A stretch of 64,000 bases of DNA, taken from the NCBI GenBank assembly GCA_000310025.1, contig FN648398.1, forward strand, positions 263,837-327,836, given 5' to 3'. This document shows, one piece after another, positions 12,101 through 23,560 of the stretch. The translations under genes and the position numbers were made by a program. This DNA comes from Ectocarpus siliculosus (lineage: Eukaryota; Sar; Phaeophyceae; Ectocarpales; Ectocarpaceae). A model generated the notes under the pieces. The model was not told the DNA's origin, searched no databases, and was given only the letters and a program-made list of their open reading frames with translations. The stretch's first letter is position 1, and the number at the start of each line of letters is the position of its first letter.

Positions 12101-15100
12101 TACTTAACACCATGCCACTCTGCCGACGACTAGTAGCCACTCTCCCGACGACTAGTAGCCACCCTGCCGACGACTAGTAGCCACCCTGCCGACGACTAGT
12201 AGCCTGTACTCTCATTCTGTTCCACCTCAGCCCATATAAATATGAGTGCAAACTGGTGTGATGTTAAATTTTGAACTACCAGGAAGACAAGGGAGTAGAT
12301 AAAGTACTTGAGGTTCCGATGCTGGACGGATATGTATGGATCCAGCGGCATGACTCAGCCCCCCCCGCCCCCGCCCCCCCCTACGTCTCGCAGAGATCCC
12401 GCAGGCGGCTCTTTGGAAACCCTCCGCCGGATGCTGAAGGAAACATTCCCGCTGGGAGACTTCCCTGTGGCCCTCTACGTAAGTCGACCCTTCGAAAATC
12501 CGACTTATGTGTGTGCGAGGGATATTTTTATCCGAGGTTGTGTTTCGTGCCGAAGGGGATCGGTGGTTTTCCCTTCTTTGCCTTGCAGCTATCTGGTAGC
12601 GTCGTTCTGTCCGCCTCACACCGGGTGTGTGCTGTTGTTGGAACCCAAGCAGAAGCAGAGCTGCTGATGCGTGCTTTGCTCTTCACGGCAATGAAGACTT
12701 GCTGCACAAAGTTGTGCGGTGGCCGCCGCATTTCTACAGAGGCACCCATGAACGCTACTGGGTTCTCCTGTCCTCTACAAATCCTATCATGTTTTTCTTT
12801 CACTCTCGCGACCCTTATAATTGCGTACACCGACGTAACGCCCCCATGCCCCTCGCCCATTGGGTTTGACCCTCTCTACTCTGGGGACATGTGTTGCCAT
12901 GCCCCCCGCCCTTAAGCTTTGACCCTCCGCTCATGAAAATCACCGGCTGCTGCGTGCCGTTCAGCAAGACGAGGTGGCTTTGATACGATGCTTTGGTGCA
13001 TGCTCTTGGTGTTTTCGTGGACCTCTCAGGTTAAGACCAGCCTCGGCGAGGACGCTCAGCGGTCGATGCTTACGTCGGACGAGGGCTTGCTCGGGGCCGT
13101 GGCTTGGGCGGAAGGGCAGGGGTTGGATCTGAACGTGTTCCTCGATGTGGTGAGTCCGTTTGTGTGCGTGGCTCGTGCAAACAGAGACAGATTTCGGCTC
13201 GTGAACAAAGCTCGGGGCCTAGGGGTGGGTGGGGTCAACATCTACTCTCTGAACAGACCACCCTGGATACATTGATGCCAGATATGTATGTGCTGGCCAC
13301 TTGTAGCTTCCGTGCGACACCAGCAGCGCCTCGGCTCGAAACTCACCCAGCTTGCACTTGGCCGGTGTATTCGTGTCGCAGTGCTGTCGTCTAGACCACT
13401 AAAGGTGAACGTAAAAGAGGCCGCTGTTTTCGTGAGGTGTTCCGCATATGTCCCCCGTATCCCCGTTGTGGCCTTCTCGCCTGGAATTGCCGTTGCAGCT
13501 TTCCTCGCGTGTGTTGCTGTTGCCGTGTTGTACTCTCTCGCTCTTGATGTCAGTGATGCTGCCTCAAAATACTAAATGTTTGCTGGTGCTGGTGCTGCTT
13601 CTGCACATTTCGTAGCACTCGAAGTAATTCAGAGGATCAGGCACAGATGCTTGAGGAGTTCTGCACGCCTTTTAGCAACGACCTGAAGCCTAGCCTCTCC
13701 CCCTGATTCGCTCACGGGCGTCTCGCTCACGATCCTCTTGTTCCCTTCCTCGCAACTTCCTTACCCTTCTGTTGTTGTTGCCGTCGACCCTTCTCTTGCT
13801 TTGTGGTTGCGTTGCTGTTTGATTTGTGATTGCGCCGTCCCTCCTTGACACAGCACCCAGACTACGAAGAGGAGGAGGCGCCGGAGTGGCTCGTCGACGT
13901 CCCCGACCCGGACTCGGCGCCGGAGTGGGAGATGCTGAGCTTTTACCGTTTCGTGGACATCGACCAACCGGAGGCGTTCGCCAACATGCTGCAGGTTTGG
14001 TGTTTCGCCACACTCTGCTGTTGGAGCGCTGTTTTCTGTGCAACGTGTTGTCATACTCATGTTTTCGAGTACTAGTTGCCCGGGTTTGTTTTCTCTGGTG
14101 CTTAGTGTAGTCGTGGGACAAATAGGAGTTCGCTGTCTTCTCTCTGTCATCGGTTCTGGGGATTGGCTACATGTCCTGAAGGGTGCGTGTCGTGGCGATC
14201 GCGTTGTTGCTTTCCATTCGCTGCTGCGGGTGCTGCAATGCCGGCAGAGCAGCCAGCTTGCAGCGTTTTATCGACAAACACCTTCCACGAGTCTTTCGCC
14301 ACCACCGTGTCTAGGCCCTTATACTCGAGGGCTTCTTTTGGTGCGGTTATATTGCTATATGGGAAACCGGACAACAGGCGGAATTCTTCCATGGTGTTCG
14401 AGGCGGGTCGTATTGTGAAACATGCTGTATCCGGGTTTCTCATTTTAGCGGGATGCGTGCACCACCGATGCCGGTACGCGGCGACGGTACCTGTGCCCCC
14501 GAAAAAAGCAACCAGCTCTCTCTCCCTTGTTGGCTTTTCTTGTGCGTCGTTTCATGGAACTTGCTTCGCCTGTTGCCCGTTGTTGTCCCTGCGTCCCGCG
14601 TGCGCCCCGAATGCGTCCCATGTGCCTAACGCGTGCGTTCCGCGTGCGTTCCGCTCCCATGGTGCTGCTGGCCGCCCCGGCGGGCAGCTGGCGTGGGCCC
14701 CGCTGGGCGTGCGCGGCCGCGTGTACGTGGCGACGGAGGGAGTGAACGCGCAGATGGCGGTGCCGTGCACGTCGACGGAGAGGTTCGAGAGAGCCGTTGA
14801 GGCCGTCGAGAAGCTGGCCGGCGTGTGAGTGATTTTTTCATCTGCACGGTTGTGGGTTGGGGGTAGGCTGCTGATTTGGGTCTGTAGCTGTGGTCTTGTG
14901 GGACAAACCAGGTACAGAGTGCACCGTGCTGTGGAAGCTACGCTCTGGGTTGCGGGCTTCGGGACTGTAGCCGAAGTCTTGCGGGATCAAACTAGCTGCT
15001 TGGTGCAAGGGGGCCACCGGATTGGCGTGGGGGAGGGGGGGGGGGTTCCGGGACTGTCATGCTCGCACCCGAGGGGAGAGTAGGACGAAGAACGCCGCAT

Positions 15101-18100
15101 GCAGTGGGCATCACGTGGAAACCTCCTTGGCACCCTTCGAAGCAGCGAGTTTGGGGTGCTGAGTTGAGCACGGGTGCGATGGTCATCAGAAGGGATACCG
15201 ATACTTGCAGACTTTTGTTTTTTTTCAACGGGGATGGCGAGAGATTCATGAAATGTCGTTACAGGGCCTCATCATCCTCGTTTTCCTTCTCTATATTCGG
15301 CTTTGCGGTCGGTTTTTGTCCGCCCTACAACAGCTAACTTGCCAATGGCCTAACAGCTAAGGCATGCAAAATATAAGTACGCCCCCCCCCCCCCCCCATG
15401 CGTCGATTCGTCAAACGGGATATGTATGTATGCTGCGAGAAGGTACCTGAACAAGGCAGAGCGGCGGTGGAGCGGGGACGAGTTTCGAGAATCGCCTCCG
15501 TTCCCCGCTCTGCACGTGAGGGCGAGGAAGCAGATTGTGGCGGATGGGCTGGCTCGCCCTTTGGAGTGGTCGGACCGGTGAGTGAGTGAGTGAGTGAGTG
15601 ATTTGTACTGCTGTGACTCGCCAAGGATTTGGACGGCCTTGGGTGATGTTGCTGGTGTGTGTCGGCTGGGGAAGCTTCTGCTGGAGCTGTTACTGGTGGT
15701 GGCGATGATGCTGCCGCTCTGGTGGTCGTGGTCGTGGTCGTGGCTATCGTCGTCGTCTTGTCGCCGACTCTGATATGGTGATATGGTGATATGGTGATAT
15801 GGTGATATGGTTGCGTTATGTTATTGTAGCGTTCGTTTTTTGAGTGGCGGGTGTTTCATGTAAGGATGAGGATGCCGGTGACACAGGCACCAAAAGTGTG
15901 CTGGTTATCCGTCAGCGGAGGAAGGTCGTGTGCTCACCGGGCTTGGTTGCTACTCTTTTTCTCTCTCTCCCCATGGTGCTTGTATTTTCCCGTGGGCCTC
16001 TTTCGTTTTTTTTTTTACCGTGGTTGCCTTTCAGGTACGGTAGCAGCAACGCTTGAAAATTGCGCCATAACGCCCGCCCCGTCCCGATTGCAACCTCGAA
16101 TCGAACCGCAGCCTAGCACGGAATCTTGACACACAGAATCGTTTTAGTCTGGTATCGTCTCGTGCTACAGATAGCGCTCGTTTAGTGCTGCAGATAGCGC
16201 CCGCGGCCAAGAACCGCATGCTGAGCATTACGGTCGACCTCGGTTGTCCGGTTAGGGACACACCTGTTTTTTTGCTAAAGAAAAGTGTTCTTAAGCCGGG
16301 GAACTTGCCTTGAGGGCGATACCCCTCCTTACGTACATTCTGCGAGCTACCATGCCCGTGATTTTCTTTTTTTTTGTCCTTAACCGAGGGAGTTTCGTTA
16401 ATTTTGGTGTCCTCAAGCGAGGCACGACTGTTTGTCGAACGCAGGAAGTTGAGCACCATTTGTGAACCCAGTTGAAAAACCCTACACTAAAGCGTCCATT
16501 TGTAGCCCACAAGAGGAACTACTGCTGTACTGCAAGAGCCCCAGCCTCGACCAACACTAGAGGTTAGTGATTCCGGTCGCTATGTATCTGTATCCGATAT
16601 TTGTCCTGCCATATTTCCCCCCCACAGGTCCGGTAAGGTCGGGAAAGAACTGTCGCCCGAAGAGTGGCACCAGATGATGGACAAGGAGGAAGGCGCCACT
16701 CTCCTGGACTGCAGAAACTCGTGAGTTTTTCGAGGGGAGAGGGGTGACGGGATAAGATGAGCACTGGTGGGGGGAGGGGGGGGGGGGTAGAGTGCTACGT
16801 GCAGGTTGAGGTGCAACGGCCGCCCTTAGAGCCACAACGCGAACCCGGAGAGCTTGCCGTGGCGGTAGTGTTGGCTTTGGGTGCACTGCCTTTTGGGCAG
16901 TCTTGACCCGCCCCGGTAAACGCCGCCTTGGCTTCGAGGAGCGAAATTGTCCCGAAACGTTGGTACTGTGGATTGCTTGTCGTCTCGTCCTTGGTGTCTG
17001 GCCTGTGCATCGGCTTGTTGGTGCCTCTCGTGGTTTGGGAAGGAGGTGGAGGCGAGGTTGGGCAGGGCACCGGCCAGTGGCCTTTCGGGAACCCTGTTTG
17101 TGGTCTTGTCTTGAGCCCCCCAACACACGGAAAAGTCGTAGCAAGGGGGGGTGCTCGAGGACGCAAGTCCCCGCCGCACAGAATCAACCCAGGGCAAAAC
17201 ATCGCACGGCCAAACCAGGAGAGCAGGTTTTTGGGGTGGGCATTGCCCGGGACTAAAGGGGAGGGATTGGGAGAGGTGGTGAGCGTCGTAGCAAGAGAGG
17301 GTAGATGGCTGTAACAATGGCCCAGAGGAAAGTCTTACCCAATTTTCGATTGAGGTTCGTGGTCAATGAGCCCGAGCGCAACACCTCTACCAAGTGAAAG
17401 TGGTTGGTGGGCAGGGGGTCTGGACAACTGGACAAAACGTTTGGTGAGGCTTGAGTGATCAGTGCTCCTTTTCCTTGGCCGTTGGCCGTGCCCAGCTTGC
17501 TTCGTCCGACGGTCGTGCGTTGTTGCGTGTGTTGTTCCCATTATTCCCCAAGCTACCGATTCATTCCCGACCCCCGACGTCCTCGAGGTCAATGGCCAAA
17601 CGACTATATACGGCATGCGCGACTCTGAGTACACCCCCGACGACCTCTTTTTCCCTCGCCGCCCGAAGGTACGAGAGCGTCGTCGGAACCTTCGACAAGG
17701 CCCTCCCTCTGGACACGAGCTTCTTCCGGGAGTCTTGGGGGGAGCTCGAGCGGCTGGTCGGCGACGCCGACCGCGATGCGCCCATCATGACCTACTGCAC
17801 CGGCGGCATCCGCTGCGTCAAGGTGCGGGGGTGGCGTTGTGAGCGAGTACAGCAGTGCGCACCGAATGGGGCCCCCGTGTCTTGGAGGGGGTGGGTGGGT
17901 GTTTTATTTGCGGTGCTTTTGAGTCGCGCCGGTGGTTGTCAAGGCGGGGGACGTGCCACAGGTTGCATTAGATACTGTGCCACACCAGTAGGGTAACATT
18001 TTCTGTGGTACGCAAAAGTTATCACGCGGGTGTGGTATTCTGCAGGGGGTGGGTGTGATATGTTTTGCCACCCGTATGGTAAAGTGCACTCACTGAGCCC

Positions 18101-21100
18101 CGCCTACAGGGTGTGTGATAACGCCGCACGTGTGAGCAAGTGCGCTCAGAGCAGGAACCCACTTACAGGGTGTGATGAAAGGGGTGTTTGAAAGGGGTAA
18201 GCAATATGATCTGTTGGTGCGGGCCTCTGCAGTGATGCGGTGTTGTGCACGGTGGCGGAGGGAGTCGTCTCAGCAGGGACGACGCGCTCCCCCTCGGCGG
18301 GTTGAAGAAATGACGTCATGGAGCGTGTAGCCGCCGGTGGCGTTTAGACCTACAGCAGGCTGAGGCGCTCGGCTTTCACATGGGTTGTTGACTGCACGTT
18401 GTTAACTGCACCCCTCTCCACGGTATTTTGTCGACCTCCATGGCTTTTGCGCGCATGTTGCTTCGCTTGCGTGCTTGTGGTGGCATGTTGTCACGTTGTC
18501 CCACCGTGGGTCATAAGCGGGCTCCGTCGACAATATGCGGCTCAATCGTGTGATGTAATTACGGTATTTTCCGGGCTTATGATGGCTCTCACGGCTGTGG
18601 TATTCTGTAGCATTTCGAAGGGGGGGGGGGTGGTGTCTTAATGCAGTCTACGGTAACGTTCTTCTTTGGGGTACCCAACTAACGCAGCACAGGACTCCAT
18701 AGTGCGAGTCTCGCTACCAAGGCCGGGGACGAAGTACGGAGCCCCGTACCGTATGTGTTATGGTGATACGCGTATACCATATCACATACGGCACGGGGCT
18801 CGGCACTTTGTCCCCGGCCTGAGTAGCGAGACTCGCAATATGGAGTCCTGCGTTGTGTCGTTGGGTATCCCAAAAGAAGAACGTTCCGGAGCCCCGTACT
18901 ACCGTAGGTTGCATAGGCTATCAATCACACTTACGTAGATACCATACACCCTTCGAAAACGTACACAATACCTCACCCGTGTGCTATGTATTAACTCAAT
19001 TAGCGCAACACGGGACTCCATTTGGAAAACCGGGGTCTTGTCGACAAAGCCGAAGCGGGCTTTCCCGCGAGCGTTCCCCCCTCGATCCGGCAATAGGGAC
19101 GTGCTTCGGACGGAAGTCGAGGCGATGTAAGCTGCAAGTATTCGCGCGCCGCTGGTCCGTAGTTGGCTGAGGGACAGAGAGAGAGAGACGGACAGCGACG
19201 CACACAGGGAGACAGAGGCACAGACAGAGACAGATACCGAATGCTTCTTCGTGACACAAATGCGGGCTGCTGCGGTCCTTGTGTAGAGTGTGCGTACCTT
19301 CCCAGCGCGCGGGCACGTTTCAGCAACTAAATGTCGCGCCCTAATTTGTTGCGTTTTTTCGGGTTCGGGGGAAAACACGTTGCCCTATTTACCAGATTGC
19401 GGCGTACCTGGAGCAAGAGATGGGCTTCACGAACGTGACAAGGCTGGGGGGCGGGATCATCTCGTACGCCAACTTCGCCAAAGAGCGAGGACTGGAGTCC
19501 AAATTCAAGGTACATTGTTCATGCCGACCGTTAATGTTCCGTGCTTTATGCCTGGACAAGCAGGGGCCGGGGAGGTGCCACACGGTTGCGATCATATCTG
19601 TGAGATGGCTTTTGTTTCTCGCAGGCATTCGCATGATTTTTTTTTTTTCCCTTGCGATATCGCCGATGCCTGTGGGCTGACACTGAGTTCCGTCTCCCCG
19701 TCTTTCTTCCCTTTTTTTTTTTTTTCTCTAGCGTACAATTGTGCCGACGTTTCACGACACCGAGAAAAAACACGGCAGCTTTTACCACACAGGCTCCGCG
19801 TTTCCCGATGTACCAGGCTTTGTTTTTCCCAACCCCCCACCCTCCCTCCTGCTGTAGATGAAGATGGTTTTTTTTCTTTGTCCTCGGCAAGGGGGGGGCT
19901 GGAGGTCAACCTCGAGGAGGTGTGGGATTGGAGTTCTTGTGGGGGAGGGTGGATGCAGCTGCCACATTCATGACGTATCTCTCCGCAAGACCCTTCGTGG
20001 ATGGATAGGACGTCCGGTGCGAGATCTTGCCTCGGTATGGGTTTTTGCCTGCAAAGCACAAGCACGCCTTCGTCTGATGTCTCGCTGCTTGTTGTGTCTC
20101 TGATGTATGTCAGGGCGTGAACTACGTGTTCGACAAGCGCATGGGGGATAAGGTTACCGGCGACATGCTGTCCAAGTGCCACCAGTGCGGAGTGCCTTGC
20201 GCGGACCACACCAACTGCGCCAACTCGTGTTGCCACGCTAGGCTCATCCAGTGCGAAAGGTACGTTGTTGTCTGTTGTTGTTATTGTGCATTGATGCCGT
20301 TACTTGTGAGATACGCCGGCGGGAAAAGCCCCAACGATTCCCTTCCCTTCGACCCCTAACTCTCCGCATCGCGAAAGACCGGTGGCGCCTTCGCACAACT
20401 CGCAGCCACCGCCAACCCTCGGACTTCCAACCCTCGCCGCCCTTCGCCTAACCCCTCCCTCCAGCTGCGCTTCGAAGTACAAGGGCTGCTGCAGCCGTGG
20501 GTGCGACGACCAACGGTCCCGCGAGGACCTTCGAGCGTCGCTCATGCGCTCGGAACGCGAGGCGATGGGGCTTCCACCTCTGCCGACCCCGCCGTTACCC
20601 TTAGACTCAACTCCGACGGCGGCGGGTGGGGCAGGAGAGGCGGTCGACGATGACGCCCAGGGCGGTGTGCCCGGGTCTGCTGGCCTTGAGGAAGCGACAG
20701 CGATAAGGACCGAGACGCTGGAGGATGAGGGGGAGCTGCTGTGGCTGGTCTGGCCTTTCCAGGTACGTTGTAAGGTTGAGGGATCAGGGTTCGCCCGACC
20801 ACGTCGCCAAGCGAGTCGCTGTCATCGTGCGATGCGTATTGGTGCGGCCACAAGAGGGTTTTTGATTGGCCCGGTCCACACGTTGTGGTGGGAGCGGAGG
20901 GATTTGCGATCCCTGTTTTTTTTTTTTTTCTGTTTCTGCTTCGGCGGTGTGTGGTGAGAGGGGAAACCGGGGTAAAGGCGTGGCCTGTGTAGCAGGCAAC
21001 GCAAGCCTCGTGCACAATCTAGAAGGATTTGCCGCGTGGGGAGACTGTGACGGTGTGTCATTTTACCCCCTTCGTTGTTTCTGACAGTTGGGTGGGCCAC

Positions 21101-23560
21101 GAAAATCGAAAGGTGGAGTGATGGCCGCCCTCTGTCCTAGCACAACTCCCCGCGCTCTGTGCATTTCCGCATCTTTACGTTGGGGGCCACACCCACCCAA
21201 CGCACAACTGATGCACGGCACCCCCTCCCGGCCCAACCACAGGATCCCACCCTGAACCTGATGTTCGACCGCGCCTTCGACGAGTATCGAGATTCAGCCC
21301 CGACGGGCGATGACGGCAGTACCGTGGAGCAAGACTCGTCGAGGATGATCGGCATCGTCTCCAGGCTCGGCGGCGGCAAGCGGGCGCTGGCGGTGGGGCT
21401 TGGATCCGGTGGTGCGGCCGGTGAGGTTTATGTACGGGTCGGAGTCGTGGTGGTGCTGTTGAATTGATGCGGTACTGTAGCCCGCAACACAACTGAATGT
21501 GCGGTCGATATCGAGTACAACAGTTCATCCTCTTCTTAACACTACTTGATGTTGGCTGTTGACGATAATTCCCACCCCGGCCGGGCAAACGGTTCCAACA
21601 TGTCCCCATCCGCTCTTCCCGTTCCTAAACGAAAAGGTCGAGCCGGCTTGCGGCGGCTGGCGGAGGCATTAGGGGAAGGGGGTGAGCTGTTCGTGGTGGA
21701 GGCGTCCTACGAAGCGGCAAGCGCGGCGCGAGGCCTTTCCCTTGTCGCTCAGGGACGAGGCTGCAGGTACGATGCGGTACGATGGACCCACCCGTCCCTT
21801 AGGGTTTGGCGCTGGGTGCGGGGTGGGGGGTTGCGGGGCGCGAAAGGTTAGGCTGGAGGAAGGTTAGGCGCTGTTTGTTCACGGCGGCGGTGGTCGGCGA
21901 TGTACCTGGCAACAACGCGGGGGGCGTGGGTTGCACGAACGGGAGGGGTGCACCCAAGCCTTGGGCGGAATGTTGTTCCGTCTCTTGCGTTGAAAGAAGG
22001 GGCTGCGCACCAAGCCTTGGGTGGAATGTGTTTCCGTGTATTGCGTTAAAAAAAGGGACTGCGCACTTAGCCTTGGGCGGAATGTTGTTACGTGTGTTGC
22101 GTTGAGCGGAGGGGTTGCGCACCAAGCGTTGGGCGGAATGTGTTCCTTTTGGTGAGTTGAAAGAACGGTGAGGAATGCTGTTCCTTCTCGGGGCAGTCAT
22201 GTAGTCATGTTTGTGTGTGTAGCGCACATGTTTGTGCTTTTGTTAGTTTTTTCGTCATTGCGTTCCCGTGACAGGCTTCCGCTTGTCCCACAAGACTGTT
22301 TCCTCAGCTTCGGTTTTAGTCTCGTGCTGTGGTCGTTGCTCCCGTTGGGCGGCCAATGGCCATGTACAGCAGTGCCAGCAAAGCACGTGGGACCGTGAAC
22401 CGGTGTAATAGCATGCGAGCAAATTACCACGCGTTCAAGGTGAGTTTTTGCCCCAGATCTGCGAGTCAAAACCACCTGCGCCTCTCGTGCCGTGGCTGGC
22501 GCCAAGCCCTGAGTAACCCGGGGTCTATTTGGCATTTTTTCAAGGCCCACGCCTCTCCCACCTTCGAAGTCCGCGAGAACCGTTGAAAACCAAGACAACG
22601 TTTCCGTCTTTGTGCGTTGTATGATACAATTCTCCGGAATCTGTGTACCAGTATATGCTTAGGACCCACACCCGTCCCACCTTGGAATTCCGTGAACGAA
22701 CCAACGCAGCGTGACCGTGTTGGTTTGCGACGAGGGGGAGATGCTCCAAAGTGTTACCAAGGTCGTTGCCGGAGCCGATTCGCCGAAGGCCTCGACGGAG
22801 GCGGCGGCGGCTGCGGTGGGCAAGGACGGGGACGTAAGGCCGGATGGGGCTGCTCATCGGTCTGCGCGGGGTGGGCTGTTCGACGTCATCTTGCTTGGCG
22901 GAGGGGATGGGGTGGAAGGGGCGGGGTCGGTCCCGGTTAGGGAGGAGGACCGCACGCCATCCGAAAGACTGGACCTTGTCATGGACAGGCGAGTGCGAAG
23001 GAAAAATCCTTGCAAATGCACACAGATGTGTGTTTTGTTGGGGTGCTGATGTTGAGGGTCTTTCATTACGAAGGGCTCGGTGACCGACGTGTCCTCTTGG
23101 GTGGACGTAAAAAACGGTGAAAACGCTCTCAGTGGCACTAGGGAGAAAGAAACACAACCATGATGTTAGACAACTTTTTACGTTGGAGATAGGTCGGCAC
23201 TATCTCACAGCAGTTTCATCTTGACGGATGTCTCCGCGATAAGTCATGGGTTTGTTCAGTTTCAGCCGTCCACGTATGTCAAGACCTTAATGGCCACCAC
23301 CCATTTAGCTCACGTCACACGCGATGACCCTCTCCCTCCCCCGCCAACCGCCTCGTTGTGTACCAACTGCCAGGCGACTCATGAAGAGAACCGGGCTGGT
23401 GCTGTGCGACCCGCAAGCTCTCGGGGGAGGCCGGGCGGCTGCGAGATCGATGGTAGCGCGGGCGGCGGAAGTGAAGGGCAGCGTTGAGCACGCTAGGGTC
23501 CCCGGGGCTGGGCCCAGCGGGGGGTTGCACGTGTTCAAGTGGAAAACGTATTCGCACTAG
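9134..23560 (+). CDS. Plastid-targeted TrhO-type rhodanese fused to a methyltransferase-like domain
   Basis: Exons: 9134-9400 (tentative), 9992-10152, 12394-12478, 13030-13149, 13854-13994, 14688-14824, 15440-15577, 16628-16720, 17669-17822, 19396-19509, 20114-20259, 20465-20762, 21243-21420, 21637-21766, 22710-22988, 23374-23560. Phases match at every junction, giving about 875 residues. The N-terminus is a signal peptide ending TAFVPG, a heterokont plastid signal. The middle is a full TrhO/YceA (UPF0176) module: FYRFVDIDQPEAF, RVYVATEGVNAQMAVP, FPALHVRARKQIV, LSPEEWH, LLDCRN, the active-site loop YCTGGIRC, VNYVFDKRM, and a Cys-rich tail (KCHQCG, NSCCHARLIQC, CCSRGC). A new domain follows: AVGLGSGGAAG (motif I-like), ELFVVEASYEAA, FDVILLGGGDG and RTGLVLCDP, ordered as in class I SAM methyltransferases. 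TrhO makes 5-hydroxyuridine at tRNA position 34; action on plastid tRNA is inferred. The exon 1 donor (GTTGTT) is weak. The exon 15 donor is GC. Confidence 0.85.
10960..11090. repeat. Dispersed repeat, copy 1
   Basis: This segment shares an ordered set of blocks with 25225-25345: a TGTGTGTGTG run, CATCGAC, a TGACC(A/T)ATGAAAAGAC block, GTGCGGTTGAAAACAC, AAACACTTTT and a terminal CCCC(G/A)TGAGG. The spacers differ by small indels. The pair is probably two copies of one old non-autonomous element. Confidence 0.7.
11690..11830. other. GC-rich island inside an intron
   Basis: About 140 bp is strikingly richer in G+C than its surroundings, with repeated CGGCGG and CCGGCG words, and is flanked by ordinary intron sequence. 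It has no convincing reading frame linked to the host gene. Its origin is unknown. Confidence 0.5.
12123..12204. repeat. 22-bp tandem repeat, four copies
   Basis: The unit CCGACGACTAGTAGCC plus a six-base linker starts at 12123, 12145, 12167 and 12189. The copies are nearly identical, with C/T and G/C variation only in the linker. It lies in the second intron of the rhodanese-fusion gene. Confidence 0.9.
15578..15602. repeat. (GTGA)n microsatellite at a splice donor
   Basis: Exon 7 of the rhodanese-fusion gene ends at 15577 and the intron opens with six consecutive GTGA units. Each GTGAGT in the run is a good donor sequence, so alternative donors at 4-nt steps are possible. Only the first keeps the downstream phase. 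Confidence 0.8.
15773..15812. repeat. 8-bp tandem repeat (GATATGGT)
   Basis: Five units of GATATGGT in a row in the seventh intron of the rhodanese-fusion gene. Confidence 0.85.
18655..18885. repeat. Near-perfect 231-bp palindrome (foldback element)
   Basis: Two arms of about 115 bp meet at position 18770 with almost no spacer. The outer ends are AACGTTCTTCTTT (left) and its complement AAAGAAGAACGTT (right). Inner blocks such as GCGAGTCTCGCTAC / GTAGCGAGACTCGC and the GCCGGGGAC / GTCCCCGGC pair confirm the symmetry. Short complementary flanks (CTACGGT on the left, ACCGTAG near 18900 on the right) suggest a longer original element. It lies in an intron of the rhodanese-fusion gene. A shared 20-bp word (GCA-CAC-GGACTCCAT) also occurs near 19000-19020, hinting at a relative. 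Confidence 0.85.
21945..22165. repeat. 56-bp minisatellite, four copies
   Basis: The core CACCAAGCCTTGGGCGGAATG recurs with the TTGGG word at 21961, 22017, 22073 and 22129, a constant 56-bp period. Each is followed by TGTT(T/A)CCGTGTNTTGCGTT and a purine-rich spacer. It lies in the intron between exons 14 and 15 of the rhodanese-fusion gene. Confidence 0.9.

Larger units (their letters stand above)
10153..12393. other. Large intron of the rhodanese-fusion gene
   Basis: This 2.2-kb intron holds a dispersed-repeat copy (about 10960-11090), a short GC-rich island (about 11690-11830) and a 22-bp tandem repeat (12123-12204). It ends in a C-rich tract before the CAG acceptor at 12391-12393. No exon was recognised inside it. 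Confidence 0.6.

Noticed and set aside
13030-13149. Resemblance of exon 4 (DEGLLGAVAWAEGQGLDL) to the N-terminal domain of translation factor IF3
   Set aside because: The similarity is limited to one short stretch and lacks the following PPVCR-like motif. It is better treated as the N-terminal extension of the TrhO module until tested by profile search.
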